From Engraulis encrasicolus (taxonomy: Eukaryota > Chordata > Actinopteri > Clupeiformes > Engraulidae), in NCBI RefSeq assembly GCF_034702125.1, contig NC_085876.1, positions 62,001 through 126,000 of the forward strand: a DNA stretch of 64,000 nt, in the 5' to 3' direction. Below are positions 24,300 through 36,933 of the stretch, one piece after another. The notes beneath the pieces were generated by a model, which saw nothing but the letters and a program-made list of their open reading frames with translations, ran no database searches and was not told the origin of the DNA. A program made the translations under genes and the position numbers. The first letter of the stretch is position 1. The number at the start of each line of letters is the position of its first letter.

Positions 24300-26172
24300 C
24301 GCAAGCGGCGATGACGGGCCCTCGCACTTACGTTGCAGGGCCGGGGCATGCCGCCAACGCCTCATTAACATTTCTTGTTTGTCTAAGCGAGATACACACA
24401 ACTTACTTTCATTCAACATGCACTAAAAAGGGAAAGTAAACACAAATTTTTAATATGATGCATAAATGCATAAAGCCATAATTTTCTTGTGCCACAAGAC
24501 ATGAAAAAGCCCTCCACAATTCTTCATCGTCAATGACTTGAGCTCATGTACAAAAAATATGAAGCACATTGGATGTATGGTGTAGGAGAAATACATCACA
24601 TTCCATTGTATGCAGATTTCAAAAAAGTCCAGTTATCTCACTTCCTGTTGGGCGTGGCCATGGCATCGTATTGACCTATGGGGCACCTAAGTCACGCCCT
24701 TCTACTTCCGATCCGTGGGGCTGGAGCTCTCAAAATTTTGAATGCGAGTTAATGGAGCGAATCAAGCTAAATCCTCATCCCGTTTGGCATGTGCTCCGGA
24801 TTTCACATATGATGACAGTGAATTTGAAAGGTTTGGATTTGCGTCGTAAGACCACTCATTTTCGACACACAAGAAACGTTATTTTAGCTTTTGTGCGAAA
24901 CTGTGTTAGAGACTACACTTGCGCCTCGCATATCTGACGTGAACCGAGGCACAGCCAACCCTACCGCTGCACCGTGGCTCAGTGGTGTAGTCTACGTAGA
25001 ACGCGGGTATACGGAGTATACCCACTTCTAAATTTCAGGGATTTCAGTATACCCACTTAAAATTGATTGATCCATTGTTTTGAATGGCACAAATATATAC
25101 AGTATACCCACTTAAAAAAAAAAACAAATATACAGTATACCCACCATAAAAAAGTAGACTACACCACTGCCGTGGCTTAAGTGGCTGCACGTCGGACATG
25201 CAACGTCTGTTGTGTAGTCCAAATAATTACATATTTTTGTACACACACAACTCAAAAATCGCTTGCCAAGTGAAGTCAACAAGCACTCCATTGGTTGTTA
25301 TTAATTCTGAGGCACAGCATATGTGTGATCGACGGCGAAATGCGAGGTGGGTCGGAAAATAGCTTTGATCAGTCCATTACAGCCCAGTCAAAAGTGTTTG
25401 CGTTCCCAGTCCCACAAGCCGCCCGGAAGGGGTGGAGACTTAGGTGCCCCATTTAGTCCGTTTTAGTGAGATACACTTTAGCTTGTACTCTATGCTGGCC
25501 CTGACCCTTAATGCATAAATATCTAATTTCTAGCACTTCCTTCATCTACCACATGGCGCTATGTCAAAAAATGCTATTTTAGTCACATAGAAATGTTCGT
25601 AATCATCATACAAATGATCCTGTGAAAGGACAGCATTGGAAAATGCTGCATAATGAATTTGTGATATTTTTTCAATTTTTTATGATACCTAAATTCATGA
25701 AGTCATAATTTTGTTACATTACAAGATATCAAAAATCCCTCCGCATTTCTTCATTGTCACGCCTTGACCCCATGTACAAGCAATATGAAGCAATATGATA
25801 CAAGCAATATGAAGCACATCGGATGTATGGTGTAGGACAAGTACATCACATTATAAGTCAATTTCAAAAAAGTCCAATTATCACACTTCCTGTGGGGCGT
25901 GGCCATGGCATCCCATGACCTTTATTGTTTGTCTTGGTGAGATACATTACCCCACCGACAAAGGGGTCCGTAGCATGTACTGTATACCGGCCCCGCCCCT
26001 TAATGCATAAATACCTGATTTTCTAGCACTTTATTCATCTACCATATGGTGGCGCTATGTTAGATTGCCTTTCCAGTCACATAGAAATGGTCATAGTCTT
26101 CATACAAACTATGCTGTGAAGAGACAGCATTGAGAAATGCTGCATAATGAATTTTTCATTTTTTATGTTTTT
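24300..26172. repeat. Degenerate interspersed repeat array, part 1
   Basis: Two units share GCACAT(T/C)GGATGTATGGTGTAG, CACTTCCTGTTGGGCGTGG and TGGTGGCGCTATGT-type blocks. Further units appear at 28723-30560. The function and superfamily are unknown. A hAT MITE (24980-25169) lies between the two units. Confidence 0.55.
24980..25169. mobile_element. hAT-like MITE (CAGTGGTGTAG), perfect 8-bp TSD
   Basis: Ends CAGTGGTGTAGTCTACGTAG and GTAGACTACACCACTG with CCGTGGCT duplicated on each side (24972-24979, 25170-25177). Same family as the copy at 7162-7350, opposite orientation. Confidence 0.88.
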
Positions 26173-26174
26173 TA

Positions 26175-28720
26175 CAGTTTTTCTCGATTGCTTCCACACA
26201 AATTCTGGTACTTCAAACACAATTCTCGGAACATCTCACCCATTTCCCAACTCCCCTAACCAATGTCACTGAACACTAAGCACAATTCCTTCTTTACACT
26301 CACATTTCAGTTTTAAAACCACTCCACACAATTATCTGGATTACACGTAAAGAAAATCCCTGGTTGTCGCATTGAACACACTGTCATTCAAAACACTAAA
26401 ATCAACAGCCATACTATGTTCACTTCCTCATCACATGGGCAAACTCTCTTCATACCGGTTTACAATCTGAAATCATCACCCCATAAGGACACACACACTG
26501 CATGTGATATTGATGAAAAGATGAGTGGATGCAGTGAGAAAACACATTTGTTTAGTTTTTGAACTCCAAAATACGTTATACAAGAGATCACTTTCATGTG
26601 GCTACCCAATATTTTACAATAAATTAGTGCATTTTTTTTAAATGTCAGAAAAATATGTAAAATATATTTTATGCCACACATCTGTGTACTCTGATTCTAA
26701 AAACAATATTTCAGTATTGTATTTACAGAAAAATACCCTCTTTAGTAAGTACAACACTGAACAAAATAAGTGTATACTGTGTGTCAAGTTGAGTATAGAG
26801 TTTTACCTTGTGCATATTAGTGTTCAATGGTTCACATAAGAGTGTATTAAAATGACTGCTTGTGTGTGTCATTTGAGAACAAAATTACCTTTTTAGAAGA
26901 GAGTACACTGTTTTGAGACAAGACATGCTTTTTTCAGAGGTAGTGTGGAGTTTTGCCCGTTGTGTGTGAGGTTTTGAGATTTGTGAGTTTTGAGAATTCG
27001 AGAACTGATTCAGAAAATTGTGTGTAAGAGTGATTCTCTAATTCGCCTACACTTTTAAGTCCGTGGATTTTATTTGGCAATTCCACTAACTATTAACTGC
27101 ATCCAATGATGTTTTGGACATTAGAAAACATTTATCTTTCATATAATACAGAAAGTGTAGACATAGCATTATTTCCCTCAGCAAGAATGAATATTTAATA
27201 CTGGTTTTGGGCGTTTTCATGCCGTCCTGTTTTACAAATGTCAGATTCAGTCTTCATATTAGCATGTAAAGAAACTTGTTTTGCCCAAGACGATTGCAAA
27301 TGTTGATTCACAGTAATCATCACAATATGACAAAACTGTCAGAAAGACCACTGTCCTTTCCATTATACATGAAATTTGCCATTTTGTGTGTGTCCACGAA
27401 AACTGTGTTAACCGTGTCACGGTCTGAAACCGCCTCCATAAATCAGTAATGGTTTGGTCTTAGGCCATACGAATAACATCACGTGATGTCATAACCTCTT
27501 TGGCAGGATACGGGAAGACTTTTTGGTAAATTTTGAGCTCCATCCTTCCATTATTTAATCCATTCTTTTTCATGTTCTCATAGCGGGAAAATTGCCTGTC
27601 AACAGTGTTATCAACATATTCATAAGAATCTGAATTAGAAATCACATGTAGAAAAACACAGATAAAGCATACAGATACATGAATTGATTAAGGTGTTGTG
27701 GTGGAACTTCTGAGGTCCTCAGTTAGCACAACACCATAAAAATGGCTGAAATGTCAACGGTGTTACCGTCAATGGTGTTACAATTAAGTATGACAGTCAG
27801 GGTTGCCAGATGAGGCTGATGATTTCCAGCCCAAAAAATGATCAAAATCCGCCCTAAAAACCCGCCCAATTTTATTGATTTATATGGCAGTGGGAAGGTT
27901 TTTCTGATAGATGCCATTTTTACCCGCACACGGCCATCCTAAGCAGCCCAATTGGGCGGGAACCAGCCCAATCTGGCAACACTGATGACAGTTGAGGAGG
28001 AGTATGTTTTTGCCAATTTATATCCATATTGACAGACAAACAAACAAAATAATTAGTGTTCTAGGGAGATGGGTTTGTCTGCTCTGTTTTTTTCTCCTAA
28101 AAAAGTGCCGACTTGTTCCCCTGCACTGTTGACCGTAACACAGTTGAGTTACACCGTTGACTGTTTTGAAAGTGTTTTTGCGCTATTGATCCCTTATGTG
28201 TTGGAAAAATCCTATGAACATACACTAGGGATTATCTCTGGAGAAGGAAGTCTTGAGTAAGGAGGATGACTATATTCAAATCAGACGTTACAGGGATTTA
28301 TGATGAAAAATGTGTCAGTCTGTATCACAGTGACTCATAAAATCCTACTTATGAAGCTCAACAATCACATTTTCTATATCAGTTGCACAGATTAATGACA
28401 ACATTACTGCTAAGGGACATAAGCACTTTCAAACATATATTGTTTCAACTCTGTAGTATTTTTATATATGTTTGAAATGACATAGTATTTGTCCATAACA
28501 CTGTTGACAAAATAATTAAGCAAATGTTCGCTTTCATTAGAGTATTTATCAAATGATTTAAGATTAAGCTTGGCAATTTGTTTGTTTGGAAACTTAAATA
28601 TATACACTATGTAAACATCTAGGTCATTTAGTCGAAAAAAAATACTGATAATTGACATTTTGCTTTTGCCAAAAGCGTAGGGAAATCGTAGAATCACTCG
28701 TAAGCAATCGAGAAAAACTG
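26175..28720. mobile_element. TA-flanked non-autonomous element, 2.5 kb, 19-bp TIR
   Basis: Ends CAGTTTTTCTCGATTGCTT and AAGCAATCGAGAAAAACTG are a perfect 19-bp inverted pair, flanked by TA (26173-26174, 28721-28722). The flanking repeat, compared with its sister unit near 25675, reads continuously without it. TA duplication suggests Tc1/mariner or a relative. Only short frames without transposase motifs are present. It carries a nested hAT MITE. Confidence 0.8.
27798..27984. mobile_element. hAT-like MITE (GTTGCCAGAT), perfect 8-bp TSD
   Basis: Ends CAGGGTTGCCAGAT and ATCTGGCAACACTG; flanks ATGACAGT on both sides (27790-27797, 27985-27992). The interior has CCCGCCCAATT and CCCAATTGGGCGGG. 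A relative lies at 56670-56886. Confidence 0.9.
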
Positions 28721-28722
28721 TA

Positions 28723-30560
28723 ATATGATAGGCCTACCTAAATTCATAAAGCCATAATGTCGTTATATTACAAGATATCAAAAATCTGTCATCTGCCATC
28801 ATCGTCAAGCTCTTGAGCTCATGTATATCCAATATAAAGCACTTTGGATATACGGTGTAGGACAAGTACATCACATTCCATTGTATGTCAATTTCAAAAA
28901 AGTCAAATGATCTCATTTCCTGGTGGGCATCATTGTGGTAGTAGTGGTCTTAGCACCTGTCAAATGTCCCTGTCAGTCTCTCTTTGGATTGCCATTTCAA
29001 TCATAAAGACACGTGCAACACCCAACTGCCATTAAAACCCAACTATATGCCATATATATATATATATATTGTAGTGCTGCACCTGGTTGCCATTGCAGTC
29101 ACACAGAAATGTTTCATAGTTCATTATGCTACCAGTTTCAGGCATGAAAGTGAAAGCATATGTCTATATCTTTGTCTTAGTGAGATGCACGTCCACAAGA
29201 AATGCATGCATGGCAACACACTCAAAAATGGCCCCCGTCCGAACATCTCCGTGCTAGGGTGTGCTATTGAGACTTATTTCACTTCCTGTTGGGCGCGACC
29301 ATGGCACCCTTAACATTTTTTGCATGTCACAGTGAGATACACAACCACATGAAATTTGGAGTCTATAGCTCCAACTATAAGCCAGGCTCGAATATCTCTC
29401 TGCTAGGGGGCGCCAAGGTTTCTCAATTTATTATCACAATACAGTATTTAATTTTGGGCTGATGTACATCCAAAATGAGGCAGATCTGCTGAACAGTTTA
29501 GCACAAGTACTATTTCACTTTTACAGCAATTCATCTGCCTACCATATGGTGGCGCTAAATTCTCATTGTCATTAAAATTGTCATTTCAGTCATATATAAA
29601 AGTTGGGAGTCATCATATGCATGCCCATGTGTAACGGAGGCTAACTGGCAGAGTTGGCGTGGAACGTTAGTAAACCTCCCTTCCGATAGCCTCATACAGT
29701 GTCGATGCTGTTGGGCTGGGAGACTGGTCCTTTAGTCCAGCTGTATCGTGCTGTGCCTCCCATTTCCTAACCGATGAAGTTGGCGAGGTCGCAAGTTCGT
29801 GCCCCGAGGGGGACGAACAGGTGCAGGAAGACCTCGGTCACAGTGCTGCCGAAACCCGGGGTGGGAGTGAGGTTTAAGGGGGAGAGTGTAACGATATAGT
29901 TGAAGAGGGCGCACATTCGCGCCCCGAGGGGGACAAACAGGTGCAGGAAGACCTCCGTCACACATGTACATTTCTTTGCTTTTCAATCACCATCAAATGA
30001 ATTGGTGGCAGATTTTCTGTGTTTTTATTCATTAAAATTCATCAAGACGCCATTTTGTTTTCTTACAACATATCGAAAATTCATCTGCAGTTCTTAATAT
30101 GCTATGTCTTGAGGTCATATACACCGAAAATGAGACAGATCGGGTGTACAGATTATGGGGAGTGTTTCAAATTTCATTGTATGCCAAATTCCATTGTAAG
30201 TCAGCTTTTATTGTCACTTTCATCATATGCACAAGACATACAGGGAAAAATGAAATTACGTTTTCTCTCTATACCATGCCAGGACAAGACATATACAAAC
30301 TGACATTTTAGGCATCAAGTTCAACTTCAAGTCCAATTATCTCACTTTCTGTTGGGCGTGACCATGGAATCCTGTGACTTTTTGTTCGTTTTAGTGAGAT
30401 ACACACCCAAACAAAAATCGGAGTCTGTAGCTTGTACCGCCCCAATAGCCTATGCGTTAGGGGGGTGCTGCAGAGCCCCTGGGCTGATTTAGGGGTGGGG
30501 CTTTTTTTGAGTTGTTGATTTTCATTACATACATACAACTGTGAGTTTTTTTCTACTGGG
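28723..30560. repeat. Degenerate interspersed repeat array, part 2
   Basis: Continues the array of 24300-26172 after the 2.5-kb insertion, with two more diverged units (TACGGTGTAGGACAAGTACA near 28852; GTTGGGCGTGACCATGG near 30352). It was the landing site of the miniature LTR element at 29630-29962. Confidence 0.5.
29630..29962 (+). mobile_element. Miniature LTR element (TRIM-like), copy 1
   Basis: LTR 1 is 29630-29842 (213 bp, TGTAACGG...GGTCACA). The internal region is 29843-29886 (44 bp), with a degraded primer site TGCTGCCGAAACCCGGG and the purine tract AAGGGGGAGAG. LTR 2 is 29887-29962, missing about 137 bp from its middle. CATG flanks both sides (29626-29629, 29963-29966). No protein is encoded. 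Confidence 0.85.
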
Positions 30561-31934
30561 AAACATTTTTTTTTAATTATTTTTTTTTTAAAATTAGACA
30601 CCTAAATTCATCAGCCTTACTACTAAAATAAGAAGCAGCACTCCATGGAGGTGCAGGGTGAAGACACATTGCTTTTGTTTCTCCCCACCAGGTTTGGCTG
30701 TGGCTTGAGTCTGTAAAGAAAACGAAAAATATGAGCAGAATGAATAGGCCATTTGAGATGTGTCAGCACATGAAGCTTTTTGTTCTTATAGGCTACAGGG
30801 TGTGTCAAACATGTATACACACTTTCAATCAATGTAATGTGGGTGTTTATTACCATTCACATCATGTTCATACAAGTGCTAAAAAATGTACAGACATCAT
30901 TTCATTTTATTTTATTGTCTCAAAATGACATCCATTCTAGTCTTTAGACATCAGTTGTATAGTGGGTGGTGATAAAACAATAAAATCACGTCTCCTCTCG
31001 TCTTCGGGTTGTCACCGACCCATTTTCAACTTTGACTGTGTAAATGAGCCCCTTATGTTTAGTTTCTTGTGTCAAGGCTTTTTGACTTTGTCAGCCACCT
31101 TTATTTTAACAAAATAAAGCAAAAACATTTTTTTTCATAAATTCTGTAATGCTGTATCAAAAAATATAGCACTTGTGGTGTTGGGGTCGTTTTCGACCCG
31201 GTTCATAATAAGTAGCTTATAGGGCGATCATTACAGCCAAAACTGAAATAAGAAATGAACTGCTAGGTAAAATAGATATTGCCAGCTCATCTACCAATCA
31301 TTTGAGCTCATGGGGCAGCATGACATCATGAGAATATGTATAAAAGCCCACGAGTTTGGACTTTTCCGTGTCATTTTGACTGGGGGGTTTTGTGCGTCAT
31401 TTCAGCATATGGATCAATTTAGTCTGGGCATAGTTCAGCATGCTCTCATTTAACAATGGAATAGTGTATCTAAGTAGGGTTCTAAAAGTGTTTTGACTAT
31501 TGTATGACAAGAAAAAAGACATAAGGAGATAAAACATAACAGTTTTCGCCGTTCGGAGTCTAATTTTGCATAGTTTTCATATGGATCCTTCAAATTATTT
31601 ATTTGGATCATATTCACGCTTTCATTATGTATGATGATGATTTGCTAAAGATTGGCTATGAAATAGTTTATAAAAATGTGCTAACATGGTAATTGAATGT
31701 GCCAAATACATTGCCAGCCCAAACTAGTAAAATATAGCCCTCAAATAACACTCACAGTTTTCTGTTTACATATTGAGCATTATTTGTAATAAATGTACAA
31801 GTATGACTCTACAGTGACTGTTACCCTATATCACTGCAAAGGTAAACCTCAGCTAGAGTGTGGATCCAGATGAGGGCTGAAAAGTGTTTACAGGAAATTT
31901 GACGAAAACAATAATTCATTTTCAGGGTTATATA

Positions 31935-32395
31935 CAGCTCCAGGCCTTTTTATTAGAATAGCATGAAAAAGTTGATTTATTTCCATAATTCCATCAATAA
32001 TGTTAAACTGTCATGGATTGTAGATTCATGGCCCAGTTTTTTAACTATTCCAATCATTATTTTTTTTCTTTTTATATACGTTGGCCTTCCAGCTCAAAAA
32101 ACCCATGAATTGGGGAATTCGCATTATTAGAATATTGTTATAAAATCACATTTTTCTTCATCAAAATTCGGGTCACATTAAATCAGTTGAAATTTGGTAC
32201 TTTCTACATAACATGCAATGGTCAATACTTGGTTAGGACATTCTCTGTCTTCATAATGGCCATGATGCGTTTAACATTGAAGTCAATGGCAAAAACAGTG
32301 CATGGGAGTTATGGAAGCCCAGATATCCTTGATGCTTTGCTGTCAGCTGTTCTTGTTTGTTGACCTGGTGCCCCACACTTCACTCTTCAAAATAC
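31935..32395 (-). mobile_element. Tc1-like element, one end and transposase remnant
   Basis: Begins TA-CAGCTCCAGGCCTTTTTATT, the style of a Tc1/mariner end. Sequence further in (near 32225-32385) resembles, on the minus strand, degraded Tc1 transposase. No matching right end was found before the (AC)n tract. Confidence 0.5.
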
Positions 32396-32571
32396 CCTGT
32401 AGATTTCCATGCCACGTTTTGGTGTTAACTCACCAGTTTAATTCTAAATCACCAGAATTTAAACCCCATTGAAAATGAATGGGGTTTAATTTCTGGTGAT
32501 GTAGAATTAAGCTGTCATGCCTCACCTGCAAGACTCTGCCCACAGCATTGGAGTTACATTTTGCCAGGCAT

Positions 32572-32710
<139 letters not shown>

Positions 32711-32839
32711 TGTGATGCATTGGTTTGGCTTGTCCCATGCAGTACGCCCCATCATCTATGCTTCATCTATGGTTCTGGGGGTGGGGTTCCTTGTACAGGG
32801 ACACCTATCATTCCTCACTTGATATTACACCTGACACAC

Positions 32840-32985
32840 AGTAGGTACACTTCAGATGGCCTCAATCAGCCATTCCACTTCTAACACCATTTTTAGTGAA
32901 GGGGAGTAGTTGCCCCACTGGGACTCAAACTCGGACCTACTGGGGTAAAAAACTGGGGCTCTGACCACTACACCACAGAGCCAGG
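32840..32985 (-). mobile_element. tRNA-derived SINE
   Basis: On the minus strand it begins CTGGCTCTGTGGTGTAGTGG (A box TGGTGTAGTGG), with a B-box-like GAGTTTGAGTCCC about 45 bp on. The tail merges into unassigned sequence. Confidence 0.6.
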
Positions 32986-33570
32986 CTTGATGGGAGAGTC
33001 AGCACACATCCACAATGGCCACTCCATCACAGTTCCTTCATTAAAAAAACCTATTTCCCTTGTTTCTCTATGGTAATTATATACGAGTCGAAAACGACCC
33101 GAATACCATAGATGTAACTGTTGTGAATAAAATAAAAATGAGAGACAAACATTGTTTTTCAAGATGTGTTCTACTACTGCACAGTGATATCCAGGTAGCA
33201 ATAAATCTGTGTAATTTCTTATATTACTTCTTAGAGGTTACTTTTTCATTCTTTTTAACAATCGAAATCAAGAGGTATGTGTACAAAACAAGAACCTCAA
33301 ACCCTTGACAAAACATTAAAACCAATATTTCCATAAGAAAGGGAAGCCTAAAGGGCAGTCAATCCATGAGAAAAAAGAATGATGAAATATCATTGTTATT
33401 TGTCACTTTTACAGCTGATTTAAAACACGGGTCGAAACCGACACGTGAACACCGGGCATGGTAATAGGAAATGAAGCCAAGACAAGGGTAAATAAATGTC
33501 TGTAAAATACATTTGACTGAAAATTGAAAAAAGTGGTGTAAAATTATTTTGTTGAAGAATAACAATGAAG

Positions 33571-34223
33571 GGGGCGCACTGTGGCTAAGCCCCCTGCATT
33601 TGGGCTTGCATGCCCAGGAACACCCAAGTTTGGAATCTGGCCTCTCATTTCCCAAAGTAATGGAAACCAACTAGCAGAGTGTGGCGTGGAACGTTAGTAA
33701 ACCTCCCTCCCGAAGCCTCAACACAGTGCGGTAGCGTTGGACTATCGAAGCAGCCCTCTAGCTCAGCGGTCTCGTACTGTGCCTCCCATTGCCGAACTGA
33801 TGTGTTGACGAGTTGGTGAATTTGTGGCCCCGAGGGGGACGAACTGCGCGGGAACACCTCAGTCACAGTGGTGCCATTGACCCGGGATGGGAGTGCAGTT
33901 TAGGGGGAGAGTTTAAACGAAGGCCAACTAGCAGAGTGTGGCGTGGAACGTTAGTAAACCTCCCTCCCGAGGCCTCAATACAGTGCGGGTAGCATTGGGC
34001 TATCAGACCGGCCCTTTAGCTCAGCGGTCTCAGTACGTGCCTCCCATTGCCGAATCAATACCTGAACAAGGTGGTGATTCGTGGCCCCGAGGGGGACGAA
34101 CTGCGCAGGAACACCTCCGTCACGCCAACCCTCCATCTCTCTCTCTCCACATTCACTTCCTGTCGCGTTTCACTGTCCAATCCGAAACAAAGGCCCAAAA
34201 AGCCAAAAAAATCTTTTTAAAAA
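33571..34223 (+). mobile_element. tRNA-type SINE split by a miniature LTR element
   Basis: The head (GGGGCGCACTGTGGCTAAGC, then CAAGTTTGGAATCTGG as a worn B box) lies at 33571-33655. The tail (CACTTCCTGTCGC...A-rich) lies at 34129-34223. The target duplication AAGAATAACAATGAAG / AAGAATAGCAATGAAG (33555-33570, 34224-34239) brackets both halves, so the element at 33656-34124 inserted after the SINE did. Confidence 0.8.
33656..34124 (+). mobile_element. Miniature LTR element (TRIM-like), copy 2
   Basis: LTR 1 is 33656-33867 and LTR 2 is 33912-34124 (212 and 213 bp). The internal region is 44 bp, with TGGTGCCATTGACCCGGGAT as primer site and TTTAGGGGGAGAG as purine tract. The flanks CCAA (33652-33655, 34125-34128) give a 4-bp target duplication. 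The LTRs are more diverged than in copy 3, so this copy is older. The A box TAGCTCAGCGG is exact in both LTRs (33759, 34017). Confidence 0.87.
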
Positions 34224-34293
34224 AAGAATAGCAATGAAGACAGCTGTTGTGTTATCTTGCGTATCATTCAGGTCTCACAAGGTTAACTCAAAT

Positions 34294-34450
34294 GGGGCGC
34301 CATGGGGGTGCCATGCTTCAATGGGCTAAGCCTCATACCATACTGTAACTCTGGGGACCTGGTTTGATTCTGACTCATGTCCGGATTCCCCCTCATTTCT
34401 TTCCCACTCATTTTCTGTCTGTGCCTTGCCTTTTGTGTCAATAGAATATC
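34294..34450 (+). mobile_element. tRNA-type SINE
   Basis: GGGGCGCCATGG... with TGGGCTAAGCC and a B-box-like CTGGTTTGATTCTGA, then the TTTCTTTCCCACTCATTTTC tail shared in style with the 33571 SINE. Confidence 0.55.
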
Positions 34451-34857
34451 AATGGTATTTAAAAAATGGGTACAAGTGTACCGTTCACTGGCTGCAACTG
34501 CAAGTAAACTGTAAAGATATAATGACGATATGAAAACTGGAGATGAGAGGATGGGTGGAGAAAACACAAAAATGTGTAGCCCAGGAAAAACATGACATCT
34601 TGATGTTTTCACATAAATCACCATGTAACAGAAATATTCTCCAGGTAGGTGATGCATTTTACTGTAATATGCCATTTTATATTTTCAACACTTTCACCAG
34701 TAGGTGGAGACAGACATCAAAAAGTCATAATCACAAGTTAAGGCCCGCCCGTGTTAATTTTTTTGCACTCTGCATTGCAATGTGAGATTTAATTTGTGAG
34801 AAATTTGAGATTATGAAAATAGACAGTCATATTATAATTATTAGTAGTATTATTAAT

Positions 34858-34882
34858 ATAGTAGTAGTAGTAGTAGTAGTAG

Positions 34883-34931
<49 letters not shown>

Positions 34932-34985
34932 AATAATTATTATTATAATTACTATTATAATGATAATAATTATTATTATTATTAG
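34858..34985. repeat. (GTA)n(GTT)n(ATT)n trinucleotide tract
   Basis: Runs of TAG, TTG and then ATT/AAT units with no other content. Confidence 0.97.
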
Positions 34986-35239
34986 CTTAATAGGCTATTC
35001 ATTTATATATTTATTAAATAAATGAGGGTGAAGAGTAGCCTTGACAAATGTTTTGTACAAGCAAAGGCAGTTTGGCAACAGTATTATAAACTTCATGAAA
35101 GACTACCTAAAGGTGTATACTAATCAGGATATAAAAATAGTAATCTTACTACAGTATCTTCTCTTCTCATAACTAAATTGAATGTGAAAAAGTTGCCAGC
35201 AGTTTAAGATTTTGCATAAAATAATGTTACAAAAGTAAC

Positions 35240-35672
35240 TAGACTGCATTCTTGCAGAAAATGGAAAAAGTGGGCTTGCACTGCCTTCCAGTGAGATTTA
35301 GAATTGAGTTTAAAACTCTTCTGGTAGTTTACAAGTCACCAAATGGCTTAGGCTCTAAATATACTGTATATCATCTGATGTCTTCAGAACCTACTCTTTC
35401 AGGGTGAAATGGCATTTAGTCATTATGCTGCAAAATGCTGGAACCAACTTCCTGTCCAAATTAGAACTGCCCCAACAGTATCTTGTTTTAAAAGGAAATT
35501 AAAAACAGCTTTATTCTCATCTGCCTTTGGTGATAGCTAGTTAATTACACACTATCTATAACACACAATATAGTTTTTTTCTTCTCTTTTCTCCATTCTT
35601 AAGCACACTGAATGACATTTATGTATGACAATGTGCTGTATAAATATTTTTGATTGATTGATTGATTGATTT
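35240..35672 (+). mobile_element. LINE 3' fragment (L2/Rex1-type)
   Basis: Broken frames read the C-terminal block shared by these LINEs: RIEFKTLLVVYKSPNGLGS, YAAKCWNQLPVQIRTAPT, then KRKLKTALFSSAFGDS. The 3' end is a (TGAT)n tail (35649-35670). The 5' part is missing. Confidence 0.75.
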
Positions 35673-35835
35673 AAAATGCAAAGTCCATAACATTGCTGTA
35701 AACACTGCAGTAGAACTGCTGCTAACTGTTTTGATAAGCTACAGTGAGTGTTTTATGTTTCTTACTTTTTTATTAACATGCTTTGGCATGTTATGGTTAA
35801 AAACACTGCTATTGTTTTGCGCATGAATGTGACGT

Positions 35836-36333
35836 CAGGGGTGGGGAACCTATGTTTCGAGGGCCGTTTACGACCCTGAGGCCGTTTTATCCGGCCCCCG
35901 ATATAATTTTAATGTTATGCAGCTTCACATGAAATATGACATATTTTGTAAAGGAATCTTAGAAATTACATCAGCAATAAAATGAAGCTATGTTCAGGGG
36001 ACCTAGAGAAGGTGGGGTCTGGTTTAACCCCTTAAGACGCGGCTTTATACATTTGTTGTTACCAGTATGGTAATGACCAAGTCGTGGTGCATTACTAAAG
36101 GGCCTGTGTTTTGTCATAGTATTGTAGTGCTATGGTAGTTACATTTCATTGACTATTGCAGCGTGCCACTGGAGGTACAGCGCGCATTAAGGGGCTACAG
36201 GTGTCTGCCTTCAATATTGGCCTAAAGTGCAGAGGTAAATCCTGGTTTGTGTTCATAGTACGGCCCTCGGAGGACTTTTATGGTCTTTGGAGGAATTTGA
36301 AGTGGCCTCTCGAATGAAAAAGGGGCCCCTGAT
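35836..36333. mobile_element. hAT-like MITE (CAGGGGTGGGGAACC) with a nested TA-flanked MITE
   Basis: Left end CAGGGGTGGGGAACC, right end GGGGCCCCTGA (worn). The interior matches the 21255-21567 copy. At 36027-36195 it is broken by an element with ACCCCTTAAGACGCG / CGCGCATTAAGGGGC ends and TA on both sides (36025-36026, 36196-36197); the sister copy lacks this block. Confidence 0.7.
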
Positions 36334-36933
36334 TTAAGTGCTTCCCAAAACATCACACTGGAGAAAAAAACAAATAACAAAAATAATGCACAATACTGCA
36401 AGAATTTGCTTTGCAGGATTGCAGTAGGCCTATTGTCATGCCCAAGACATTGCATACTGTACTGCTTTACATAACATTGCCACAAACACTACAGTGGAAC
36501 TGCTGCTAACTGTTTTGATAAGCAACAGTGAGATTATTTATGTTTCTTATATATTTTTATTAACATGCTTTGGCATGTTATACACTGCTATTATTTTGCG
36601 CATGAATGTGACGTCAGAGCTGGACTGGCCATGGTGCAATGATTTCCAACCTGGGAGTCAAGATGGATCACTGTAAGTGTTTGTGTTGTGACATGTTTTA
36701 AATTAATATGTAGACGGTGGGCTATCCAATCAGTTGTAGACGGGGAGGAACGGTAGCCTACCATGCCCCCCCCCCCCTCCCCCCCCCACACACACACACA
36801 CTACAAAACGCCACATGACTTTTTTTATCTTCAAGATGTCCTGAATAAGAATTTGAGTGGTAACAGTAATATAACTCACTCCCACTATGATATTTCACAT
36901 CATATTGTATATGACCCCATGCATTCTAGTCCT

